A stretch of DNA of 64,000 nt from Alicyclobacillus sp. SO9 (GTDB lineage Bacteria > Bacillota > Bacilli > Alicyclobacillales > Alicyclobacillaceae), in assembly GCF_016406125.1 (NCBI RefSeq), contig NZ_CP066339.1, forward strand, positions 372,001 to 436,000, written 5' to 3'. Under the pieces are notes generated by a model that ran no database searches, was not told the DNA's origin, and was given only the letters and a program-made list of their open reading frames with translations. Made by a program: the position numbers and the translations under genes. Positions within the stretch are counted from its first letter, which is position 1. Every line of letters starts with the position of its first letter. Shown piece by piece: positions 34,459 to 43,209 of the stretch.

Positions 34459-36609
34459 CTAGTACTGCCAGTTGACAGTGACATCGCTTTCCGTGCTTGT
34501 CGGGGTGGTATAGGTATGGTTCGATCCGTTTTCCCACACGACACTTCCGCCGGCCTGCAAGTCGAAGAACTTAAATTGAAGATTTGTGTTGGCGGGAACA
34601 CTGGCCATGGAGAACCAAGTTGGATTGTTGGGATCGAGCAAGGGTCCCCACGCTGAGGTGGTGGTGTTCGTTCCAAGGCCTGTATTTGTACTCCAGTTGC
34701 CAAGCTCGGGCGTGTTTCCGCTGAGGTAAATGTTGTCGCCATAGCTGGTTGGGTAAGCGTTGGTGACTTTAAAGTTTACGGGTACCTGTTTGCCGCTGAG
34801 TACACTGAAGACAATGCCGTTTGATGTCCCGGAACTGGTAACTACAGATATGTTCTGGTTGCCTGGCGTGACGCTGGGCACTTTTACCTGGATGGACGTA
34901 TTGCTCCAAGACACTACTTGGGCAGGAGTGCTGCCGAAGTTGACGGTGCCTTGAGTCGAGCCAAACCCATCGCCGGCGATTGTGATGGTGTTGCCTGCTT
35001 GGCCGTTGACGGGATCGACATTGCCAACTTCAGGTTTGGAAGGTGCAGACGTGTATGACCATACGGCAGCTTGGTTCGGCCCGAGGGTGAAGGCATTGGC
35101 AGGGTTGTTGCCGCTTGAACCACTGTTGACGGTCAGACTTTGGCCGCCCATCAGTCCGCCGAGAACGTCCTGGTACGTACCGCTTGGCAGGGCTGTATCC
35201 AGTCCGGTGATATTGTAGGAGGTTGTGGTGCTCTTGTTGACGGCTGTCAGAACAACGGAATTATAAAACTTTCGTTCGTAAACGTAGACATCGTTATTCA
35301 TCCACCTTTGCGTACTTGTGCCAAAGCGCAAAGCTGGATTCTGTTTGCGCAGGTTGGACAAATCCTGCGTGATTTTGTAGGGAGTCGTGGTCTCGCTCCA
35401 ACTGTTCATCATGGGGCGGTTGTACGGGTCTCCACCGCCGTTGGTGTCATTGTGGAGGTATTGTTCGTCTCCATAGTAGATGTCCGGAATTCCTTGCGCG
35501 TTTAACTCAAAGACGAGCGCGTCGTTGAAGAGGTTTTTGTTGTTGTTCACACTGAGAAAGCGCGGTTCGTCGTGGCTGTCGAAGAAATTGACTAATTGGT
35601 TTGGATACGTGAATTCCGTTGCATCCTGGTTGATGGCGTCATTTAGTTGGCTCATGTTGGCGTTGTTGGCAAAGACGCTGCGAATCGCATTATTCAAGTT
35701 GAAGTTCAATAGGGAAATTCCAGTCGTGTTTGCAAATTTCACTTCTTCCGGCCACAAGGTCGCACTGGAGTCGTCGGCCCATTCGCCAAAAATAAATGTG
35801 TTGTGATTGGTGTATACGTGGTTGGCGAAGGTTTTCAGCCAGCCTGCAGGCATGTGTTTGACTGCATCCAAACGAATGCCGTCTACGCCATGACTCATCC
35901 ACGTGTCAATCGCTGACTTGAGGTACTGGTCGACATTAGGATTCCCTTGAGACAAATCGGCCAAGTCAAACAGGTTCTTGTACTCTACGTCGTAAAGGTT
36001 GTTGTAATTCGAAATACTTCCGTTGTGATGAAAATATCCATTGGGGTCATTTTGGTAATCAGCGAGTTTTGTTCCGTTATCGTAGAGTGCGCCATATGCA
36101 CCGGTATCGTTGGGATTCGTATGGTTGGGTGCGTAATCGATAATGACCTTGATGCCGTACGAATGTGCTGTCTTAACAAGGTTGTCGAAGGCACTCCAGT
36201 CTCCGAAATGGGGCTCTGGTACCATAAAATCCATACCCCAGTAGCCGTGGTATCCTGCTTCATCCACGCCGTTGTAGACAGCCGGTACATTAATGTTTTG
36301 ATACGGGGGTGAAATCCATATGGCGCCTACGCCCATGTTCGCGAGGTAAGGAATTTTGTCTGCAATACCTTGCCAGTCTCCTCCCCAATAGAGCTTCCAG
36401 TTGCTGTGATTGGCACTGAACAGATTGGGGCTCGATGATGGATTATCATTGCTTGTATTCCCGTCATAGAAGCGATCGGTGACAACTTGGTAAATCACTT
36501 TGCCTGTGTAGTCTGATGCATACGCAGGCGTTACGGAAAGTGAGACAGCAACCACTGAGAAGAGCAGTGAACTTCCCAAAAGCTTGCCGAGTTTTCCTTT
36601 CATTTTCAT
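34459..36609 (-). CDS. Secreted five-domain GH13 amylase (CGTase-like) with starch-binding domain
   Basis: A 716-residue extracellular starch-degrading enzyme. A signal peptide ends at TPAYA (residue 31). The GH13 barrel has DYAPNHT, GIRLDAVKH with nucleophile Asp248, FIFGEWA with acid/base Glu276, and FFDSHDEPR with Asp347. An all-beta domain C, an IPT/TIG domain (about 525-605) and a C-terminal CBM20 (about 610-716, LSGNTPELGNWS) follow. This is the layout of CGTases and maltogenic amylases. Product type cannot be read here. ATG 36609 follows GGAAGGGG. Confidence 0.93.
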   Translation of the reverse strand: MKMKGKLGKLLGSSLLFSVVAVSLSVTPAYASDYTGKVIYQVVTDRFYDGNTSNDNPSSSPNLFSANHSNWKLYWGGDWQGIADKIPYLANMGVGAIWISPPYQNINVPAVYNGVDEAGYHGYWGMDFMVPEPHFGDWSAFDNLVKTAHSYGIKVIIDYAPNHTNPNDTGAYGALYDNGTKLADYQNDPNGYFHHNGSISNYNNLYDVEYKNLFDLADLSQGNPNVDQYLKSAIDTWMSHGVDGIRLDAVKHMPAGWLKTFANHVYTNHNTFIFGEWADDSSATLWPEEVKFANTTGISLLNFNLNNAIRSVFANNANMSQLNDAINQDATEFTYPNQLVNFFDSHDEPRFLSVNNNKNLFNDALVFELNAQGIPDIYYGDEQYLHNDTNGGGDPYNRPMMNSWSETTTPYKITQDLSNLRKQNPALRFGTSTQRWMNNDVYVYERKFYNSVVLTAVNKSTTTSYNITGLDTALPSGTYQDVLGGLMGGQSLTVNSGSSGNNPANAFTLGPNQAAVWSYTSAPSKPEVGNVDPVNGQAGNTITIAGDGFGSTQGTVNFGSTPAQVVSWSNTSIQVKVPSVTPGNQNISVVTSSGTSNGIVFSVLSGKQVPVNFKVTNAYPTSYGDNIYLSGNTPELGNWSTNTGLGTNTTTSAWGPLLDPNNPTWFSMASVPANTNLQFKFFDLQAGGSVVWENGSNHTYTTPTSTESDVTVNWQY

Positions 36610-36736
36610 TTCATTTCTGACCCCTTCCAGATCAAAAATACCCCCTAAATTGACTGGAACTGACCAGTCAGTTACGGGGTTGTTGTGCAAAGTCTCCACA
36701 ATGCATGGCCCTTAAGTTGTTGTATTCTGTACATTC

Positions 36737-37642
36737 CTACGCTGCCGGATTTGGATTTTCGTGACCTAAATTCCTCCGGCCAAACTTGACTCCCGCCCCA
36801 AACAGGGCACTGGCCAGGAGCACCGATGCAACACCCACTGTCGTCCACTTGAACCAGGCCTGCTTGTAGATTGGGATGTGTACAGCTACGGATGACTGCT
36901 TGCTGTTTGGCGGTGTCACCAGCGTTCCGTTTTTGGCGTAGAGAGCTACCTGTCCGCCTTTGGTCTGAACGAGATCGAGTAATTGAGGAGTCTTTTTCCA
37001 CGGCACCATGTAGTAAAACAAGGTTACGTGCGGACTGGAAGTCAGGTAATTGTCAGCGTGATTGATGATGTTTTGCTGTGACAGTACGCCTTTCTTCTCC
37101 GGGAACGCCACGCTGTTTGACCAGGTACGACTGTACGATCCGATGGATCCGTTTTTATTGACGGCTACCTTGAAACCGTTGGCCGGAAACGGGATGCCGT
37201 TGGCAACTCTGGTAAAACTCACAGTAAATTGGGCACCTTTTAAAACATTTGGATGCAAAGGGTCCAATTTTACGAGTTTGGAATGAGACGGATCCAGTTG
37301 TTGAATCAGTTTCCGGGCAATGGCCACAGCCTGTTTGTTCGTGGTTTTTCCTTTGGCAGAGGCCGCAGTAGCGATGGAAGAGAACCGCTCAACTGTTCCG
37401 GACATAGACACAAGTGCAGTGGAACCGTTTGCATATAAAATGTTCCATTCCGGCAGCTTTTGTTGATTGGAGATCTTTGTGGCTTTCTCAACAGATCCAG
37501 GGTGAAATGCGTTGGAAACTATGTTTTCCGCTTGTTGTTTAGAAATTTGAGATGCAGCCTGAGATGTGCAAACGCTTGCATTAACTGCCGCAAAAAAACC
37601 GAGGATGGAGAACAGAGCCCAAAACTTCGCCTTTAACCGCAA
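36737..37642 (-). CDS. YcdB/YcdC-domain secreted membrane-anchored protein
   Basis: About 301 residues. A signal sequence (FWALFSILGFFAAVNASVC) is followed by an extracellular PepSY/YcdB-type region with IPFPANGFKVAVNKNGSIG, then SYSRTWSNSVAFPEKKG. A C-terminal membrane helix (VGVASVLLASALFGAGVKF) ends in a short basic tail. TTG 37642 has AGAGG 8 nt upstream; GTG 37651 overlaps that site. Proteins with this domain are common on spore-formers' surfaces; the role is unknown. Stands upstream of the amylase with a gap, so co-transcription is uncertain. Confidence 0.7.
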   Translation of the reverse strand: MRLKAKFWALFSILGFFAAVNASVCTSQAASQISKQQAENIVSNAFHPGSVEKATKISNQQKLPEWNILYANGSTALVSMSGTVERFSSIATAASAKGKTTNKQAVAIARKLIQQLDPSHSKLVKLDPLHPNVLKGAQFTVSFTRVANGIPFPANGFKVAVNKNGSIGSYSRTWSNSVAFPEKKGVLSQQNIINHADNYLTSSPHVTLFYYMVPWKKTPQLLDLVQTKGGQVALYAKNGTLVTPPNSKQSSVAVHIPIYKQAWFKWTTVGVASVLLASALFGAGVKFGRRNLGHENPNPAA

Positions 37643-37901
37643 TATGTTCACCTCTTTTCATTTTAAGTTCAAAGTAAAGTTGAAAAATGAAGTTGAAAAA
37701 TTGAATGCAAGAAGTCGATGGATTGTCTTGTGAGACGTTCAGTCGATGACGCAGAAGTTTAAGACAAACATTTGACTCTTGTAACATCACTACCATAAAA
37801 CAAGTCGTTTGTAAATAGGTCTGCGTTTGAAGAGGTTTGTGCTCAAACGGTGAAAACTGAACGGATCCCCTTTTAAAATAGGTCTTGATAAATGATTTTA
37901 G

Positions 37902-37933
37902 TTGACAAAATTCGATAAATCATGCAGGATAAT
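37902..37933 (+). promoter_or_regulatory. Candidate promoter of the riboswitch-che operon
   Basis: TTGACA at 37902-37907 and GATAAT at 37928-37933, with a long 20-nt spacer, lie just before the c-di-GMP riboswitch. The spacing is not ideal, so the exact start needs mapping. Confidence 0.35.
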
Positions 37934-37954
37934 AGAGATAAAATTTCAGAAAAA

Positions 37955-38030
37955 CGGCATACCAATGGAAACATTGGGGCGCAAAGCTACGGGGCTAAGG
38001 GACTTTTGTACTATGCCGGCCGAGTTGCCT
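37955..38030 (+). ncRNA. Cyclic-di-GMP-I (GEMM-I) riboswitch aptamer
   Basis: The sequence matches the GEMM-I consensus. A closing stem pairs GGCA (37956-37959) with TGCC (38026-38029). The first hairpin is CCAATGGAAACATTGG with a GAAA-type loop. The conserved core GGGGCGCAAAGC follows, then ACGGGGCTAAGG, a second hairpin arm and GCCGGCCGAGTTGCC. This RNA binds c-di-GMP and here sits upstream of cheX-cheY-cheA. An open frame across it has no ribosome site and is not a gene. Confidence 0.92.
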
Positions 38031-38051
38031 GAGTATATTTACTCTAAAGAT

Positions 38052-38078
38052 GCGCCTGTGTTTGAGGCGCTATTTTTT
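38052..38078 (+). terminator. Riboswitch expression-platform terminator
   Basis: GCGCCT (38052-38057) and AGGCGC (38065-38070) form a stem with a 7-nt loop, followed at once by TATTTTTT. It lies 22 nt after the aptamer, so c-di-GMP binding can decide between termination and read-through into cheX. Which state is ON is not certain from sequence. Confidence 0.85.
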
Positions 38079-38231
38079 ATATCCAAATCCTTGGGAGATG
38101 AATACAGGGCAACTGCTGATAGACTACGTCGTACATAGCACTCATACGAATTTAATGCTCAGCTTCCCAGCGTAGTCATTATCGTGACAAGACAATTCAT
38201 TCTACTCGCAGCACGAGGGAGGCATATAGAA

Positions 38232-38699
38232 ATGGGCGGAAATTCGGCCTTATCGTCGGTAGTGACGGAGATTTTAAACAGCACATTGGACGCAGTGACC
38301 ACAGTCATTTCATCACCAGTCAATCTTGGAGCTCCAGAATTACTGAAAAATGCTATTCACCAACCGGAAATGGGCGTCTTAATTGGCATTGCAGGTGACT
38401 ACCCAAGCCGGCTCATCATTGAAGCGAAACGGGATGTCTACTCCACACTGGCCGCTTCGATGTACGGAATGGCTCTAGAGGGAGAGATGCTGGAGTCATT
38501 CGTAGGAGAAATAGGAAACATGGTTGGCGGAAACATGTGTACCAACATGTCAGAACGAGGAATGCTGCTGGAGGTAACGCCGCCTACGGTTTTGGTCGGG
38601 CAAACCAAATTGAGCGGGTTTCATACAGCCTTGTCAGTGGCGGGAACGGTAGAGAGTGTGGGTGACATGAGAATTAGCCTGCTCATTACAGAAGGTTGA
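38232..38699 (+). CDS. cheX: CheX-like CheY-P phosphatase
   Basis: A 155-residue protein of the CheC/CheX/FliY phosphatase family, which removes phosphate from CheY. The active-site helix is visible (FVGEIGNMVGGNMCTNM: Glu and Asn of the E-N motif). ATG 38232 has GAGGGAGG 9 nt upstream; the frame opens earlier at 38184 without one. It is the first gene after the c-di-GMP riboswitch and is followed by cheY and cheA. Confidence 0.85.
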   Translation: MGGNSALSSVVTEILNSTLDAVTTVISSPVNLGAPELLKNAIHQPEMGVLIGIAGDYPSRLIIEAKRDVYSTLAASMYGMALEGEMLESFVGEIGNMVGGNMCTNMSERGMLLEVTPPTVLVGQTKLSGFHTALSVAGTVESVGDMRISLLITEG

Positions 38700-38806
38700 C
38701 GAGTTGGTATCTATATACAAACGCCTGCTTCGCATTGTGCGAGTCAACCAGCGGCGACAATGATAGATGGGGTAACAGAATAATTTTGTTCAGGGGGTAA
38801 TGGGTG

Positions 38807-39166
38807 ATGGCCAATGTATTAATTGTAGACGATGCAGCCTTTATGCGGATGATGATGAAAAACATGTTGGAGAAAAATGGATTCACCGTTGTGGGTGAAG
38901 CAGCCAACGGAAATGAAGCGCTTGAGCAGTTCAAGGCACTTAATCCGGACATTGTCACATTGGATATAACTATGCCGGAAAAGGACGGCCTGACGGCGCT
39001 CAAGGAAATTCGACAACTGGATCCGAATTCCAAGATTATTATGGCATCTGCCATGGGTCAGCAAAACATGGTGATTGAAGCGGTTCAAGCGGGCGCAGTT
39101 GACTTCGTCGTGAAGCCCTTCGAAGAATCCAGAGTTGTCGAAGCCTTGAAGAAGGTTGTGGGCTAA
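38807..39166 (+). CDS. cheY: CheY-like single-domain response regulator
   Basis: A 119-residue receiver domain. It has the acidic pair in LIVDDAAFMR, the phosphorylated Asp in TLDITMPEKDG, Ser in MASAMG in place of the usual Thr, and the lysine in FVVKPF. No output domain is attached. GGGGGTAATGGGTG precedes ATG 38807. It is the likely substrate of both the CheA kinase just downstream and the CheX phosphatase upstream, but with no motor gene here its target could be something other than the flagellum. Confidence 0.9.
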   Translation: MANVLIVDDAAFMRMMMKNMLEKNGFTVVGEAANGNEALEQFKALNPDIVTLDITMPEKDGLTALKEIRQLDPNSKIIMASAMGQQNMVIEAVQAGAVDFVVKPFEESRVVEALKKVVG

Positions 39167-39168
39167 AC

Positions 39169-41514
39169 ATGAGCAGTGAATATCTTTCCATGTTCATTGA
39201 TGAAACCAGGGAAAACTTGCAGTCGTGGTCCGACGGCATCCTGGAGATGGAACAATCACAGGACGATGCGCAAGTACCAACTATCTTCCGGGCGGCTCAT
39301 ACCATCAAAGGTATGGCTATGACCATGGGATTTCAGCGCATGGGGGAGATTACACATCGGGCAGAGAACCTCCTTGACGGCATTCGACAAGGGAGTGTCG
39401 AGCTTTCTACGGATGTTGTGAATGTGTTGCTGCAGTCACTCGATGTCCTTGAACAACTGCTTGACGGGATTGAAGAAACACAAGTTGAACCAGAGACAGA
39501 TGTCCGGGAATTGGTGCAGGCGGTTGAGCGGCTCGCCAATGGACAAACACAGGCTCCGAAGGAAGTCTCTGCAACAGCGGAACGTCAAGTGCAGGAGATA
39601 TCAGTGGACACATCTGGTACCGCGTCCGCGCAGCTTCAGGACTCAATTGAGTCCATTGCACGGAAGGCCATCGAAAAAGGCTACCAAGTCTATGACATCA
39701 CCATTGGGTTTGCAACAGAGTGTATCATGCCAATGGCAAGATGGGCTCAGGTGTTGCAAGGCCTCAATCAAGATGAGCTGTTGTCCACCAATCCTGATGC
39801 TGCAGTACTTGAAACAGGAGAACATACAGGAGATATTTCGTTTGTTCTGGCAACCAAGGATGATATTGAAGCCATTGGTAAGCGTGTTTCATCAGTAACT
39901 GAAGTGGAGATTCGGGTTTTACAACAGTGGACTGGACAAGCTGGTCTGACAAGTGATCAAGGCAGCCTGTTACCCCAGGAAAAACTCTCTAATGAAGACC
40001 ACATCCTGACTGCTGTGGAGGCAGCGTTGTCCCAGCAAAAAAACGTGTATGAAGCAGGGGTTCGGTTGTACCCGGATACAGCCATGAAGAGCGCTCGTTT
40101 GTACATGTTGTTCGAAGCTGTCGGCGGACAGGATAGACTCCTATACACTTCTCCTTCGATGGCCGACATTGACAATGAAAAACTAGACACTGATGTGTTG
40201 TTCATTATGTGGTCGGACAAGACGGAAGAAGCCGTTCGTGCCATGCTTGAATCTGTTTCCAGTGTTGCAGAAGTTGCGGTTCGGAACTGGACGGCAGACA
40301 GCACTACTGTCGCTGAAGGCACGGCTGACGCGGCCAAGCAGAAAAGTGAAGGGGCTTCTTCGTCAAAATCGAAGCGGAAAGCCTCAAGTACAGTTCGTGT
40401 GGATACCGAAAAACTGGACGTATTAATGAACTTATTTTCAGAATTGGTCATTGACAAAACCAGGTTACAAAAGATTGAACAGGATTTGGGCCACACGGAA
40501 CTGGGCGAGACCGTGGCGCACATGAGCCGCATCTCTAATGAACTTCAAGAAATTGTCATGAGTATCCGTATGGTCCCCGTCAGTACCGTCTTCCACCGTT
40601 TTCCCAGAATGGTTCGCGATACATCACAGAAACTGGACAAGCAAGTCTCTTTTGAAATGACAGGTGAGGAGACAGAACTGGACAGAACTGTTGTTGAAGA
40701 AATCGGCGATCCCATTATGCATATGCTTCGCAATGCGCTCGATCACGGTTTAGAATCCTCACAGGACCGCATATCCGCCGGTAAGCCTGTCCAAGGCCAC
40801 ATTTTCCTTCGCGCTTATTCTTCAGGAAACTCCGTGTTTATTGAAGTTGAGGATGACGGCGGCGGCATCAACAGAGATGCAGTTTTGTCACGTGCCATAG
40901 AGCGGGGCATCGTTGAGGACGGGAGAGCAATGAGCGATGAGCAAGTCTATCAACTCTTGTTCGCTTCTGGTTTCTCCACAGCGGAGACTGTGACAGACTT
41001 GTCTGGCCGCGGTGTTGGCCTGGATGTCGTGAAGTCAAAGATTGAGTCGTTGGGCGGACGCATTGAGATTCAAAGCGAACTGGGAAAAGGAAGCAAGTTC
41101 ATTATTCAACTCCCTATGACTCTGGCAATCATGCAAGGCCTCATGGTGTCCGTCGGCGGCTCCCCATACCTTCTGCCGCTTAGCAGCGTGTCTGAAGTTG
41201 AAGCGGATGTGTCGGTACAGACCGTGAGCGGACAAGAAGTGTTTAAGTGGCGAGACGAAGTCGTTCCCTTGGTTCGAGTCAACTCTGCTTTTGGCATGGA
41301 TAGCGGGAAGGACCAGTACACCATTGTTGTACACAAAGGAAATCGTAAACTCGGCTTGGCAGTGGACGATGTGTTAGGTCAATCTGAAGTTGTTCTGAAG
41401 CCGCTTGGATCTCGGTTGCGAGAAGTACAGTGGTTCTCCGGCGGTACGATTCTGGGCGACGGAACCGTTGCACTCATCATGGATCCGAACTCCTTCTTTG
41501 AGAACGCAGTATAA
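39169..41514 (+). CDS. cheA: CheA histidine kinase with two P2-like domains
   Basis: A 781-residue chemotaxis-type kinase starting 2 bp after cheY. The P1 phosphotransfer domain has the phosphorylated His44 (FRAAHTIKGMA). Two related P2-like segments follow (about 155-250 with MARWAQVLQGLNQDELLSTN, and 270-370 with SARLYMLFEAVGGQDRLLYT), then a P3 dimer helix (VRVDTEKLDVLMNLFSELVI), a P4 kinase domain with MLRNALDHGLE and VEDDGGGIN, and a P5 CheW-like end. Double P2 is unusual and may let it serve more than one response regulator. Confidence 0.93.
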   Translation: MSSEYLSMFIDETRENLQSWSDGILEMEQSQDDAQVPTIFRAAHTIKGMAMTMGFQRMGEITHRAENLLDGIRQGSVELSTDVVNVLLQSLDVLEQLLDGIEETQVEPETDVRELVQAVERLANGQTQAPKEVSATAERQVQEISVDTSGTASAQLQDSIESIARKAIEKGYQVYDITIGFATECIMPMARWAQVLQGLNQDELLSTNPDAAVLETGEHTGDISFVLATKDDIEAIGKRVSSVTEVEIRVLQQWTGQAGLTSDQGSLLPQEKLSNEDHILTAVEAALSQQKNVYEAGVRLYPDTAMKSARLYMLFEAVGGQDRLLYTSPSMADIDNEKLDTDVLFIMWSDKTEEAVRAMLESVSSVAEVAVRNWTADSTTVAEGTADAAKQKSEGASSSKSKRKASSTVRVDTEKLDVLMNLFSELVIDKTRLQKIEQDLGHTELGETVAHMSRISNELQEIVMSIRMVPVSTVFHRFPRMVRDTSQKLDKQVSFEMTGEETELDRTVVEEIGDPIMHMLRNALDHGLESSQDRISAGKPVQGHIFLRAYSSGNSVFIEVEDDGGGINRDAVLSRAIERGIVEDGRAMSDEQVYQLLFASGFSTAETVTDLSGRGVGLDVVKSKIESLGGRIEIQSELGKGSKFIIQLPMTLAIMQGLMVSVGGSPYLLPLSSVSEVEADVSVQTVSGQEVFKWRDEVVPLVRVNSAFGMDSGKDQYTIVVHKGNRKLGLAVDDVLGQSEVVLKPLGSRLREVQWFSGGTILGDGTVALIMDPNSFFENAV

Positions 41515-41537
41515 AGAAAAATGTAATGTAGCGGGTG

Positions 41538-42170
41538 ATGAAGATGTATATAGACGAGAAGGCGATATCGGCTAAGACCAACGACCAAGACCTACAGTAT
41601 GTTATTAAAACAATGGAGTCTGAGCTCGACTGGCTTGTCAACAAGTTCATCAGGCAGTGGCCTGTGGAACGCGATGAGATTAAGCAGTGGCTCCGGATTG
41701 AAATTTGGCACGCCGTGAAAAAGTTTGAGCCAAACAAACTCTCCTTTCCGGCGTATTGTCGGTTTGTAGCCTCAAACCATATTAAGGCTCGTATCCGTCG
41801 TTACATGTACAGCAAGAAATCCTACGCCAATAGAACGGCAATTCGGCTGGATACAGAAGAAGAGGAAGGTACCTTCGAGTGGGTCCTGACTGAGTTGCCG
41901 AAAGCGGGATCGGCTGAAAGTGGTTTTCTGCGCCGCACCGCACTCTCCTCCGTGCAACAATACTTAATGAACGGAGATTTCACCACTCTGGAGCGCGATT
42001 GCTTGAAGCTATTCTATATCCATGGATACACCTACGAAGAAATACAGAAAATTCTCAAACTGCAAAGTAAAAAATCCATCGATAATGCTTTGAGAAGAGG
42101 AAAAAAGAAGATTAAGTGTAAACCGGAAATGTATAACACCTATCAGGAACTTCAGGTCCTGCCAAACTGA
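41538..42170 (+). CDS. Sigma-70-family-like regulator at the end of the che operon
   Basis: About 210 residues. The N-terminal half resembles sigma region 2 (FIRQWPVERDEIKQWLRIEI, then FEPNKLSFPAYCRFVASNHI and IKARIRRYM). The C-terminal half has a region-4 helix-turn-helix (TLERDCLKLFYIHGYTYEEI, then KSIDNALRRGKKKIK). It resembles SigH/SigI-type alternative sigma factors more than typical ECF ones. It begins 23 bp after cheA, so it lies in the riboswitch-controlled operon. The ribosome site is weak (GCGGGTG). Regulon unknown. Confidence 0.7.
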   Translation: MKMYIDEKAISAKTNDQDLQYVIKTMESELDWLVNKFIRQWPVERDEIKQWLRIEIWHAVKKFEPNKLSFPAYCRFVASNHIKARIRRYMYSKKSYANRTAIRLDTEEEEGTFEWVLTELPKAGSAESGFLRRTALSSVQQYLMNGDFTTLERDCLKLFYIHGYTYEEIQKILKLQSKKSIDNALRRGKKKIKCKPEMYNTYQELQVLPN

Positions 42171-42222
42171 CTGCCAGCCGAACTATGGGGCGGCCATAGG
42201 ATGTTAGGTTAGGTTACGTTCA

Positions 42223-42442
42223 GAAGGATGGAAGTTCGGAAGGATGGAAGTTCGGAAGGATGGAAGTTCGGAAGGATGGAAGTTCGGAAGGATGGAAGTT
42301 CGGAAGGATGGAAGTTCGGAAGGATGGAAGTTCGGAAGGATGGAAGTTCGGAAGGATGGAAGTTCGGAAGGATGGAAGTTCGGAAGGATGGAAGTTCGGA
42401 AGGATGGAAGTTCGGAAGGATGGAAGTTCGGAAGGATGGAAG
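42223..42442. repeat. Tandem array of a 16-bp unit, about 13.7 copies
   Basis: The unit GAAGGATGGAAGTTCG repeats without visible error directly after the sigma-like gene. Because 16 is not a multiple of 3, all three forward frames are open and encode the same peptide shifted in phase; these frames have no ribosome site and are not genes. Confidence 0.92.
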
Positions 42443-42622
42443 CAGGCTGGCGGAGTTGTTTGACCGAATTAGTCTTTATTTTCGCATGATTCCGCTTTAT
42501 TTCTCCTTTTGTGTACCTTTTGTTCCTAATTGAGTCGCGAAGAGGGTGCGTCTGACGCAGGCACCCGAACAGTTGCAGGCGGTCAGATTCATCGAGTCTG
42601 TTTTTGTCACATTCACATTTGC

Positions 42623-42867
42623 TTAGTGATCCTTTTGATCCCTATCACAATATCCGCTAACTGATAGTGATCGATTCGATCCCTATGGCCAATGGCCGAT
42701 TTAGAATAGGGATCCCGATGCTCCCTATTATCCACGCTGCATTTTGACGCTACCCAGATTAGTGCGCATTTATGACACTAAAGTTTTCGGCAAGTGGCAT
42801 TAGGGATCATTGCGATCACAATTGCATCGCGGCTTGGAGGATTAGTGATCTTTTCAGGCACTAACGG
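42623..42867. repeat. Dispersed GATC-rich repeat, copy A
   Basis: About 240 bp built of short dyads with the pattern TTAGNGATC...GATCNCTAA, for example TTAGTGATCCTTTTGATCCC, AATAGGGATCCC with a downstream TCCCTATT, and TTAGGGATCATTGCGATCAC. Long parts match the block at 57466-57660 in the same order. No gene is visible. Confidence 0.75.
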
Positions 42868-43209
42868 CCTTGCAGGCAAGGCGCGTAGGCGAGGCCGGCA
42901 GGCAAGGGGCGCGGCGGGATTCCCGGGATCGCCTGGGCCGCCGGGAGCCAGCGTGATCGAAGGAAAAAATAAGCGGACGAATTGCCTTTATTAACTGTAG
43001 TCGCTACAGTTTCGCTGAATACCGAATGATACGATTGAATAAGTGGGTTTGATTGTGATTGGCTTTTTCTCTGCACGCCCAGAACTAGAGGACATTGGCA
43101 TAGGTGTGAGAACTGTTGGTGGAGACTTCCTGTTGCTGTAAGTTTGGGAGCCCTGGGACATGCCCAGTAACTCCAGATCCTCTTTCCGCTTTGCAGAGGG
43201 AACAGCAAG

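Noticed and set aside
37902-38138. 78-codon open frame over the riboswitch
   Set aside because: It has no ribosome site, and its sequence is explained by the c-di-GMP-I aptamer and its terminator.
42228-42533. Three overlapping frames in the 16-bp array
   Set aside because: All three phases encode the same shifted peptide, a by-product of the repeat.
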